Assembly: GCA_935421135.1 (NCBI GenBank)
Contig: OW285187.1
Span: 33,978,818 to 34,042,817, forward strand
Direction: 5' to 3'
DNA: 64,000 bases
Source of the DNA: Bugulina stolonifera
Taxonomy: Eukaryota; Bryozoa; Gymnolaemata; Cheilostomatida; Bugulidae
Shown: one piece after another, positions 25,751 to 35,689 of the stretch
How the letters are laid out: each line of letters begins with the position of its first letter
How positions within the stretch are numbered: position 1 is the stretch's first letter
Position numbers and translations under genes: made by a program
The notes under the pieces: model-generated
Database searches by the model: none
Seen by the model: only the letters and a program-made list of their open reading frames with translations
What the model was told of the DNA's origin: nothing

Positions 25751-26623
25751 GTGAAGTTAACTAGCTATCTGGTGTATAGCACTGAGAAGGCCACGTCATA
25801 TTCATTGCTACCAAATCAAGGACATTGTGAAGGCAATCATAGTAAATTTATTCTCATATTTAACTCTTCTGTTGTCCATTACTACAAGCCTTAGTTCTAC
25901 TGTATTCTTTAGAAGCAGCAACTTACACAAGGAGTTGTCTAATCTCTCCAAATTATATTACCCAGGGGAAGCAACTCCAGGCTTCTTTAGTTGCATTTTT
26001 ACAAAATCTGTAAAGAAAATGGAAGAGCAAAGTACAGACAAATTATATATTTTTGTGCTAAATTTCAATGCTGGATAGCCTGTGCAAAGACTGGAGCATT
26101 TATCATCTCTATCAGAGCCATAGCCTGGTCTAGTAACAACTGTGGGTTGAATGTACAGCTTTTAGTGGAGAAGTGGTTTTAATTACAGTGGGTAATGTCG
26201 TTCAGTATTTTAATTTATTTTGACAGAATTATTTACTAGTTGGAAACTAGTTTCAAGGTGCTATAGAACTGCTATTACCTGTGAGTGGTACTCCATATTA
26301 CTTGTGTAACTTGACTCTTTCAACGTGACTCTTCTGTTCTGTGCAATAAGATTATATATTGAATACGCTTCTGAACTTCATGACCTAGACTAGTGTTAGT
26401 TTATCTGTGCCAATACATAGTATATTGTATAGTACATTGATATCATACTACACATACATGTAATATTAGTACTTGCAGCTATTCAAGATTGTTTATATTT
26501 GTGAAAATAAAATGTAAATTTAACCCAGCAGCCATTTACCTCTTATAGCAACATACTGAAATATGTGTAGAAGTCTTGTGATAGTGTTCACACTCACTTT
26601 GAATAGCTAGTGCTAGGAAAGCT

Positions 26624-26640
26624 CCCCCCCCCCCCCCCCC
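26624..26640. repeat. Poly(C) tract of 17
   Basis: An uninterrupted C17 run is unusual in sequence this AT-rich. It is a mutable homopolymer or an assembly-sensitive site, followed directly by AATAAAG. Confidence 0.9.
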
Positions 26641-26749
26641 AATAAAGTTTTAGGTTTATCATCAATAACCCAGAGCCAATCCTAGATTTGCAAAACAGAT
26701 GCTAGCTATAATTAAAATACTGATTCCTGACTGGTCAATACCCTCCCGC

Positions 26750-26794
26750 TTGTCGGAGTAACCCAGCACTGTTGGGTTGCTCCGTCTCCGACAA
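26750..26794. repeat. Nested stem-loop
   Basis: An outer 9-bp perfect inverted repeat TTGTCGGAG/CTCCGACAA encloses an inner stem AACCCA/TGGGTT. An alternative 11-bp inner stem, GGAGTAACCCA with TGGGTTGCTCC (one G-T pair), is also possible. No Rho-independent or tRNA identity. Confidence 0.7.
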
Positions 26795-27472
26795 TACGGA
26801 GTAGGTGTAATGTAAACGCACCTTAACCCAATTCACAGCAAGACTTGTTGTATGGCTAAATATTTCTAGCAAAAAGGTTGTTGCAGCGTAATTCACTGTA
26901 ACATGTAATCTCATCCCCATAAGTTATAAATAAACATTTGCTTAGCACATTTATTTTCTAATCTAGGCATAGAAATTGATGTGTGGTTAGATATCACATA
27001 CAGGTAATAAATATTGTTTTGACACTCCAGATTCTCATAATGTGAGCTACTACTAGCCATTAGTTATTCTGCTGTTAGTGTACCTAATGGGTGCACAGCT
27101 TTTACTAATAGAATCAGTGTAATGCAGGAATTTTCACATGTTTCTATCTTATAGCAACACATTAACTCATTTATCAAGATTATATTATTCTTCTAGCAGT
27201 CAATGAATCTGAAATGGATAGTAGCTGGATGATGCTTTAGTAGAAAGTTATTAGGAAACTGTGGGTAAACTCTGTGTGTGGTGGCACTCTTCTATCAGTG
27301 GAAGGTTTGTATGGTAAGTTGACATGTATTCCTGAAACATGCATATATGCATGGCGCTGTTGAATGCTCATGATGCTTTTAATTGTAGTTATTCCATTTC
27401 ATTCTCTTTTTATAATCTTTAAAAAAATATTATAATCATAAAAACTTGCCTGAGCTCAAAATGTTTAACAAT

Positions 27473-27610
27473 GATATGTATATTATACATGTATACATGT
27501 ATATTATACATGTACATATGTATATTATACATGTATACATGTATATTATACATGTACATATGTATATTATACATGTATACATGTATACATGTATATTATA
27601 CATGTACATG
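27473..27610. repeat. Palindromic AT minisatellite
   Basis: Repeats of ATGTATATTATACATG and TACATGTA with a period near 42 bp. The array is self-complementary, so open frames appear on both strands; these are not genes. Confidence 0.9.
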
Positions 27611-27785
27611 CATGCATGCTTGAATGCATGAGTGTATTGCATACATTGCGTACACACATCATTTAGGCCTATATTTGCAGAGACAATTAGTGATAAACAA
27701 GGTTGCTGAATTGGCTCTGTAATAGTTGTATATAATCTGTACTATATAATAACTACCGTGTTTCCATTGAAGGAAGTCTGGCATA

Positions 27786-28776
27786 ATGAGCTCATGTGGG
27801 AGTTTGTTGAATTTATCTCGGACTACGTGCAATAATGTTTTACATTTATACTCACCTGAAAGTGAAACAGAAGACAGCCATCTTCTAGGTTAGTTGAATA
27901 ATGATAACTATATATACATTGTACATGTAGCACATTATTGCATCACATACATTGTAGAATATCTCCAACATATCTCATAGCAAAAATGTCAAGGTCACCT
28001 TGTTATAAATGAAATATATATATCTAGTTATATCTATGATGACCAAATAAAGAAACATGAGAACAAACCCTAAAATGGAGTATTTCATTTATTCTTTCAT
28101 GGTGAGGAATTCTGTATGGTTATATTATGTCATAAATAGTATAGTAATCGCCATTGTATGTATATTTGAAGGAGAAATCGAAGTGTTTATGTTGGAGTAT
28201 GGACTAAAGCAAATACACACATCACAGCGTCTATATGCATGTACAGAATTTATGTCAACAATAACCGAGTTTATAAAACAGCATCGTAAACCCACCTTTA
28301 AAACATTAACTGTTGTATTCTGGGGTCATGGAGACAGAGTAGATGACAGTTCTGGATATCTCAAGATATTTGATTCCCTAAATATTCCTCATTATCTGTT
28401 CATTGATGATATCCTAATTGACTTACTGAAACTGGTGGAGCAGCACGATCTGAAAATTCAGTTTTTAATGACCCAGTGCTGGGCACACTGTCACAATATA
28501 GAACTCCATGTAGGCTCACTTAAACTAGCAGTTGACTGGTTCACATCTCCAGACAACCCAGAAACTTCTGCCAGGAGATGGGATTCACAACAGACAGGAA
28601 GAGAAATGATTCAGAAAGATTTTGATCAATTCATGTCTAGTGACTTTAACTATAGCATGGTTGAGTCAAGCACAAAGAAAAAATATCAAAATTCTACTCA
28701 ATGTATATATTTGAAGTATCTTCATCATGCTAGTATCCACTTAGAAGCAACTATGTATATTTCTAATCAACGTTAA
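27786..28776 (+). CDS. Uncharacterised caspase-fold-like (clan CD) cysteine peptidase homologue
   Basis: Two exons, 27786-27888 (donor GTTAGT) and 28172-28776, join in phase 1 to give 235 residues. A longer single-exon reading starting at 28057 would add a hydrophobic stretch, but that stretch is better read as the intron. Hydrophobic strand plus histidine LTVVFWGHGD (H87) and strand plus cysteine IQFLMTQCWAH (C137) match the His-Gly and Gln-Cys dyad of caspases, metacaspases, gingipain and CHAT peptidases. The 50-residue spacing suits that fold. SSGYLKIFD between them resembles the caspase 'D/G-x-I' strand. No CARD, DED or CHAT-linked repeat is seen. The dyad and fold are inferred from motif pattern only. 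Substrate and role are unknown. AATAAA at 28984-28989. Confidence 0.7.
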
Positions 28777-29250
28777 CAATTTTTTGATGCTCTTTTTCAA
28801 GAACTGCTGCATGGTTATCTATATCATATTTTTAATGATATTGACTATGAAATGCCGTTGTGTTGCAGTTAGCGTTTCCATGTAACCTAATGCACATTGG
28901 CATAATATGCAGCTAATACTGTATTGTAATATACAATGTAGAATGCTCAAACCAAGACAATATGGGAGAGTATATATTTCTTAAATAAATTAATTGACAA
29001 AATAATGTTGATTAGGTCAGGGTACTAAATGTTGATAGAAGCTTAGAAAAATAACCACCTACAAACTACATGGTAGTATGTCTTGTATCTGATGATAGTT
29101 ATATTTTATATTCCAGTGATTTTAACTGCGATATTATTTTATAACATGAAACTAATAGTAATAAAAGGCATTTAACATGCTGAGGTCCTATCAAACATTA
29201 CAAACTACATGGTGTAGCTTCTATGGTACACTGTGCCATACATAATAATG

Positions 29251-29551
29251 CAGGGGCGGCTATAGGCACCCACGCAATTATCCTAGGCGTGTGTTCAATC
29301 AAGCATGCAATACTAGCTGTGCTCTGTAAACTAGCAATACTATGCATATCTGGGCCTCAATTCATTTGTGTTTACTAGCTCAGGCAGTACAGTCATTTTA
29401 TAGTCCTGTAATAGTCATGTTATATATGTGTAGACTGTACACATGCATGTTCATGTTCCACACTTATCTTGTATTAACTCCCTCAGACGCGTGAAATTCA
29501 TGACTTCTTGAAAATAGGCTGGTGTTGAAATATTTCCTATATCCCCCCCTG
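29251..29551. mobile_element. 301-bp hAT-like MITE
   Basis: Left terminus CAGGGGCGGCTATAGG and right terminus CCTATATCCCCCCCTG form a 16-bp TIR with two mismatches. The flanks are TAATAATG (29243-29250) and CAATAATG (29552-29559), an 8-bp target duplication with one mismatch. Terminal CAGGGG and 8-bp TSDs are hAT hallmarks. No coding capacity. Confidence 0.85.
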
Positions 29552-29960
29552 CAATAATGATAATATACAATATACATGTACTGACAATACAGTGTAGTAC
29601 ATTGTATTCGTGATCGACAAGGATTATCTTCTCTTGAAAAATATTGATCCGAGAAAATGCTATGAATGAAGAAATCTTAAATGGCCTTAATTGTTTCGGG
29701 ATATGCCATAGTGGGGATTCGTAAGCGGGAGTAAATAAAGAAGGACAAAGGAATTTCTAGGTTTTTTTGCAGACCTCACCTTGGTAGCAAGCAAAATAAA
29801 AATACAACTTCACAGCATACACTCGCACTGCTGTTTTTAGTCATATTTTATTAACTTTAGTGATATAAATGACCAGAGAGATAAACAATTATAGATAAAA
29901 CGAGGCGGTAAACCGTTCGATGAAACACTAGCATTGTTGTTTTTTAAATCTATCAAGTAT

Positions 29961-30021
29961 TTATCAGCAATAATATAATTATTTAATAATTTAATAATTA
30001 TTAAATAATTATTGCTGATAA
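29961..30021. repeat. Long near-perfect AT palindrome
   Basis: TTATCAGCAATAAT at the left is inverted as ATTATTGCTGATAA at the right. The arms continue through AATTATTTAATAA to a centre near 29,992, giving a stem of about 24 bp with a small indel. It could extrude as a cruciform or be a tiny MITE; no TSD was seen. Confidence 0.8.
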
Positions 30022-30870
30022 ATTATAATTATTATAATTATAATACAAATTCAGAAATTAAAATATATTTATAAATGATATAAATTATAATCATTAATAA
30101 AATATAATTATAATATAATTAACGAATGGTAGAAATGGAAAGAAATGTTTTGTTTTACGTTTGTTTCTGTGTTGTTGTGAAATGATAATTCATTATTTAT
30201 GATGATCGGTGATGATCGATGATGATACTCATTGCTATATTTATTATTATTATCATTATTAATTTTTATATTTAATAAATATAGATATTAAATTGATAAA
30301 GCATTAAAATATTTAATTTCTGGATCAGCAGTTTCATTGAATTGTTATAATTAATATAATAATTATTATTTAATAATTAACTATTCAATTTTATTGATAA
30401 TGATAACATACTGACTTTCCTTATGATTGTGATAAAGTAGTAATTATATAAACCCAGTACTATTGGCTATTATATTGTTTTAGTTTATGATATCTAATTA
30501 TTATTATATTCACGGGATGATAATACTTTGATGGGAGATATTTATACACTATGTAATATTGAATTGTATTCAATTTCTTGCATTGTAATGTTTAACTGTG
30601 GGTAGTGCACTGCCTGACACACTGCATGCACTGAAGTTAATCAATCAAGCCCTAGGGTCTTCTTTCCCACTGATTGATGCTGATACATAGAGACCTCTAG
30701 ATTCCAAACTTAGGCAACTGACCAACAGGTTCAACGTGCTCCTATCATATATATTATTGTGCATGCATAAGCCCAACCCCTGTTTCCAGGTCAGAGCTTG
30801 TATACATTATTCTTATGCTAATCATTTTGGTTACTTGTTTTGAAAGGGTGTGTGGAGTCAGGAGCTATAC

Positions 30871-33800
30871 ATGACGATGGATGATGACTTGCAAGCTTTC
30901 GAACAGATCAATGTGGACTTAGGTAAGGACTTCAGCCACATCGTTTTGAGAATGTGGTGTTTGATGTCTGTAACATAGTATGTATTACATACAATGTATA
31001 TATACATTGTACATGTATACTTTGTAGAAAGTATTGCTAAGGATGTATTCTTACCATTGAGTAACCAAGTAGACTGTGAACAAATACTGATGGATCCTTT
31101 ATACCCTGACCCTCCTTTTCATTCGGTGTTAGAAGAATTGACCAGCTCTGACAGCTCTCCAATATGTCTATTGCAAGATGATCACGACATGTACACATCC
31201 TCAGACATTTATAATATACAAAGTGAAACTTATGGTATTGGACTGAACAGCTCACCTTATAGTAATGAACTCCTACAAAGTGAAAGTGAAAGTGCAATCA
31301 ACAACCATTGCCCATCCAAACAGAATTTTGAAAAACGTAAACGAAAGCAGAATCTAACACTTCGGACTAATGATCAACTGGAATTTGTAGAAGTCATGAC
31401 AGGAAATTCAAGGGAAGTTAGAGAAACAACGCGGTCTCCATTGCAAAATGTTAAGAACACACTGGAACGAGACAGCCACTCTAGTCCACTAGTTTGTGAA
31501 TTCAACAAAAGTCATTTAAAAAGTAACTATATGCTAATTAATGCGATAAATACCATCAATAAAAATGATTTCACAATGAATTCTGACTTCTGCTGTGATT
31601 TTCTAAATGAACCAAATTTTTAAGTTGTAAAACCATGCTCTAGTGCCTCGTTTTGTCACAATTATTATGTATTGTGTTGTGTTACAGGTGATTTGCTAAC
31701 AATTGATATGATAAATAGAAGAAAAGAATCTATAGCAAGCAAGATGGCAGTCGGTGCACAACCACCAATGACATGTATTCAGTTTACTGAGGTATAGCCA
31801 TGGGGTCATACTTTGTAGAACTATATCTCTGTATTTTGTCCTTTTCATTCTTTGCCTAACAGCATGCAGCTAAGTGTGTGTATTAAATTACCAAAATATA
31901 ATGCTAGTATTTTTAAATAATATTACATGTAGTTCGTTTATGAGTTTGTGAAACATAAAATAATTTTTGTTGAGATTGGCGCTCTAAAAATAGAAGCATC
32001 TTAGTTTACATGTATACGTATGCATGTACAGTGTACATTGTATATACTTGGATTCCACAGCGTCTACATTATAATGTAGCTATAGCAATGATACTGCAGC
32101 GTACACTCACACTATGAAATGATTATTAATATAATTGCATGATCACTTCTATTATTCTTTATTTGTCAGATGGAAGAGTATGACATAATGCAAAGGGCAG
32201 CCTTGTTTCTAGGCAGCATGAAACCCGATAAGGAGTTCTGTTTAGCACCTGGAGAGAAGAGACCAGATGAAGTAGTGCCAGCCACCCTATCCTTTATGGA
32301 TTCTGCTATATATGAGTATCATACAGAAGGCCTGTATCAGTTACAGAGACCACCCACTCCACAGCCTATATACACCATCGATGAGGGAAGCTATATACTA
32401 TACAAAGAGAACAAGTGTAGAGTGCCACTGCCTCTAGGTTGGTCTCTTATCAAACCAAAGATTGTTTAAATATATTTTAAATTGGAGGTTCATCCATGAC
32501 TGGTGTGTTAGAAGCCAAATAAATAAATAAATATGAACTGATAGAAATAACAGAGCTGTAGAAAAACAAGAATTATATTCTAAGTTGAGTGAATTCTTAC
32601 ATGGGTAAATAAATATAGGAACATATCTTGTTACTAAAATGATATTTTATGTAAAGTACTAGTAGTACTGGTACAGCTACCACTACCACCTTTTAAGACC
32701 ACACCTCTCAAACATCCACCTGTGCATGGAATCTGTTACCATGGTACTTTTGCTAAGTAAAGTAGTTGTCCTTTCCTGATATCTTTCTCTGTTGGCTGCT
32801 GCAGGTACTCAACTGGTAAAACCTGGTAGGAAATTGGTGGAATTGGTAGCTATTGCTATTGATGGTAGCCCTGATGGACTGCTGCAGGTGCAGCAAGTCT
32901 ATACCTACTTAATGTAAGTGTACTGTACAATTCTTAGTATCATCTGCATGTGTATATTCCTTGTATTTTTTCTTTATCAACATCAGTTATGTACATTATA
33001 GCTCTGTACTGTACTTACTGTTGATGCTTTGTGACTTTCACTATACTGATATAGTATGTTATATTCTAGTAAATAGTTATTTACTTACTATATACATGTA
33101 CATGTAACTATTGCACCTAGGCTGAAGTACCCATACTTTGCATTTATGGACAAGTTGACTACAAGCAGCTGGAGAGTACGTGTGATATTCAAAACTCGTT
33201 TCCGATCTGTTCAATATAGCCCCTCCCTCAGTTGTGTTCCTAATTTCATGCTGTATTATCCAGGTGTTTTAATTTCTGTTTTTGAATTTTTCGAATGGAT
33301 CCTTGGTTAGCATTAATTTTTGAGTTGGTTATATTACATTATTTTTGTTGTTTACGTTGTGATGATGATTATAATATGTGTGATGTTAGAGTTTATTTAC
33401 GTGTCACATCTATCGGTGTACTGATGTGTTACATACATGATATATGGTTGTAGAGCTCTATTCGCCATGCTCTCTACCAGAAGTGGTTCAAGAAGATAGC
33501 AGTGTGTAATGAGAAGATTGGTAACAAGGGCTGCTTTTGGGCCATAAACCGGGAGAATACTCCTAAGGAGTGGACTCTACCCACCTCATCTTCCCCTGTC
33601 AAATGTACAAGTAGGCTTACTACCAAATAATATTTGACTCCCAAAATAAATTTGCATATAACCTAATACATAGTCTACCGATTGCATTTTCAGTAGTTAT
33701 GGTTCTGATTAGATAAAAATTATGTCTTGTGAACTTTTTGGGACTAAAGCTCTCGCGTCCTTGGGTTGGCGTCAAGCTTGACTCCTTGCATATATCAGAC

Positions 33801-35240
33801 GTCATTGCTGCAAAAGGTTGTCAACCACACCACCAACATTATTTCCTGGTGTTAGTCTCCCAACTAAGAAGTTGGTGAGAATTTTTTTCTGAAACGTGAA
33901 TGCTGTTCATTAATAATATAAACAATGTATGTTAGTAATTACCTCCCCTTTACTGGTAGGTAATTGGCAACAAATGAAATGGACAGCTTGTTCTCCAGTA
34001 GCACAGAAAAAGCAAGAAATGATCCCAGTGAGGGCTCCGCTTTCTGATTTTCAAAGGGTGGGTATGAGCTACATGTATAACATCTATTTCTGCTAAATAC
34101 AAGGTATGGAGTAAAAGTTAGCACCCTCTGTATGTGGGATGACAACTCAAAACCAGAGGTTTACATTATCTTTAATTTAGCTTGCATACATTGCAAATAA
34201 ATAACATATTACAATTGTACATTGCATGGCATTTTATTGGATAGTCACTTCCAGCTCCTTTGTTGCCATAGCAACAGAAAGGTTCAGCGATCATACCAGT
34301 TTTTATATGAAATTGTCGATGCAAGCCAATGAAATGTTACCGGTTTGATGGAACTATTGGTATGCGAGTTATGATTGGTTGTTTTTTAGCAGGCAGCCAC
34401 AGTGAGCACTAGTTTGGCATTTTGTTGTATAATGACTTGTATAGTCTATAATACTTCTTTTTTATGTTATAGTTTCAGGGCATTGCAGAGTTGAATAACT
34501 GTAGTACAAAAATCGTAGATCATCATATAGAAAGACCTCCACAACAGATCTGGCAACCTCAAGGTACATCTAACTTTCTAATAAAATTTACTTTCTGTTA
34601 GATCATATAATTGTTGATTGGTTTGTTGTCACCAACTGTCAACAGTAACTTAGTTGTCATGAGAACAAACACGTTCACATGTACTTATCTGCAAGGACGT
34701 GGGTTCGAGTCCTGCCAATGAACTAGAGGTTTTCGTCCCGAAGGTTTTCCCTCCATGCCATATCGAAGTATAATAATACCTAGTTCTAGGAGCTGTGGTG
34801 GCCCCTCGGCTAGCCTTGCTATTGGGCAGCCACATTAACGAATTGTGTTTGGCACCACGGGTATTGTTACTAATGTAGTGCTATTCTTTGTAGCTCGATA
34901 CCGTAAATACTGTAAACCCACAAGAATGAAAGGCCCTTACAACTTCCAACCACTTCCACCATCTTCTATAGGATTGAACCAGCTGTCCCCTTACTGTACC
35001 AGTAGACCACCAGTAGCTACTATGGCACACATGAGGCACTCTGTCACCTTCAGGATACCACCACCCACTGCATTCCCGTATTTTAATCAGACTAGTAGTC
35101 TAAAGTGGTCTACAACTACAGCAGTAACCTCAACAGTTACAGCACCTAGTAATGCAGTGAGTATTTCATTACAGCAGCAAGTCTCATCACCACAGGTTTC
35201 TGCACCTAACCATCCTGTCACACATTACATCAATAAGTAA
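30871..35240 (+). CDS. Divergent forkhead-box transcription factor
   Basis: DNA-binding regulator. Exons: 30871-30922, 31688-31791, 32170-32437, 32805-32913, 33121-33175, 33454-33604, 33960-34057, 34473-34563, 34894-35240. All phases agree, giving 424 residues. The forkhead domain runs from about residue 142 to 235: KLVELVAIAIDGSPDGLLQV (helix 1 and 2), VYTYLMLKYPYF, then WRSSIRHALYQKWFKKI (recognition helix) and KGCFWAIN (wing). The usual recognition core NSIRHNLSLN is changed to SSIRHALYQK: R and H are kept, the Asn before Leu is Ala. KGCFWAIN recalls FoxN1/4 KGCLWALN, but the class is not assignable by eye. The C-terminal tail is Ser/Thr/Pro/Gln-rich. An alternative exon lies at 31028-31623. 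AATAAA at 35659-35664. Confidence 0.85.
31028..31623 (+). CDS. Alternative or terminal exon of the forkhead gene
   Basis: Directly after acceptor TTTGTAG (31021-31027), an open frame of 198 codons continues in phase from exon 1 (ESIAKDVFLPLSNQVDCEQ...) and ends at TAA 31621-31623. Exon 1 also splices in phase straight to 31688, so this is either an alternative last exon giving a forkhead-less product of about 215 residues, or an internal exon with an early donor; AAAAA-GTAACT near 31,523 is in the right phase. It is Ser/Asn-rich with a basic NLS-like KRKRKQN and no domain. Length in AT-rich DNA argues it is real coding sequence. Confidence 0.55.
34262..34275 (+). promoter_or_regulatory. RFX-type X-box in forkhead intron
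   Basis: GTTGCCATAGCAAC is an exact match to the palindromic RFX consensus GTNRCCNNRGYAAC. ATTGG motifs lie nearby (at about 34,237 and 34,375). The position, within the intron before exon 34473-34563, suits an enhancer or internal promoter. Binding is inferred from the motif only. Confidence 0.5.
34688..34870 (+). repeat. Possible 5'-truncated SINE-like segment with a B-box
   Basis: GGGTTCGAGTCCTGCC at 34,700-34,715 matches the Pol III B-box and stands in a locally GC-richer block within a forkhead intron. No A-box or poly(A) tail is seen, so identification is weak. Confidence 0.3.
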
Positions 35241-35480
35241 CCCTACATGTGCATAGCCTAGTATCAAGTTATCAGAGCACACAAATCATGACAACTACGC
35301 TGAAATTAGCACAGGTTGTTTCAAAGATGTGAAGTTGTCCTTACCCTGTTTGTTCGCCTTCTATTGCTTGTTAACTACCAGAGAGAGCACAATTTCACAT
35401 AAAAGTTAATATTGCTTACGAATGGTTTGAAAGGAAGATGAGATATTTTATGAAATAGACAAATGTTTTTGTTGTTCTGT

Positions 35481-35513
35481 TATTTATTTTAATTTATTTA
35501 TCTATTTATTTTG
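35481..35513 (-). terminator. Clustered minus-strand poly(A) signals for ACAA2
   Basis: TTATTTATTTT...CTATTTATTTT on the plus strand is AATAAATAG/AATAAATAA on the minus strand, about 180-200 nt beyond the ACAA2 stop. The opposing plus-strand AATAAA of the forkhead gene at 35659-35664 lies further right, so the two 3' UTRs would overlap. Confidence 0.5.
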
Positions 35514-35689
35514 CATGACTATTTTGGTTAAAACCATGTAAACATTAGAAGCAGCGTTGACTCACATTAAAAAGGTGATTGCAAATCAGGAATGCAAATT
35601 ATGAAAAAATATGAATGTAAATTGTGCAATAATTTATGATTATAAATTCTAGTCACTCAATAAAATATTAGTCTGTATCATGAAGTGAA

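Larger units (their letters stand above)
25751..27785. other. MOB2 3' UTR and intergenic spacer
   Basis: No second gene recognised. Contains a 17-bp poly-C tract (26624-26640), a nested stem-loop (26750-26794) and a palindromic ATGTATATTATACATG repeat (27473-27610). Confidence 0.5.
28777..30870. other. Spacer with mobile and palindromic DNA
   Basis: Holds the caspase-like gene 3' end, a hAT-like MITE (29251-29551), a long AT palindrome (29961-30021) and very AT-rich simple sequence to about 30,560. The forkhead gene promoter should lie at the right end. No gene recognised. Confidence 0.5.

Noticed and set aside
27436..27657. Overlapping ORFs on both strands rich in Met, Tyr, Ile
   Set aside because: The array is palindromic ATGTATAT repeat DNA.
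28057..28171. Hydrophobic N-terminal extension of the caspase-like ORF, possibly a membrane anchor
   Set aside because: An exon at 27786-27888 splices in phase to 28172, making this stretch intronic; a transcript beginning at 28057 cannot be fully excluded.
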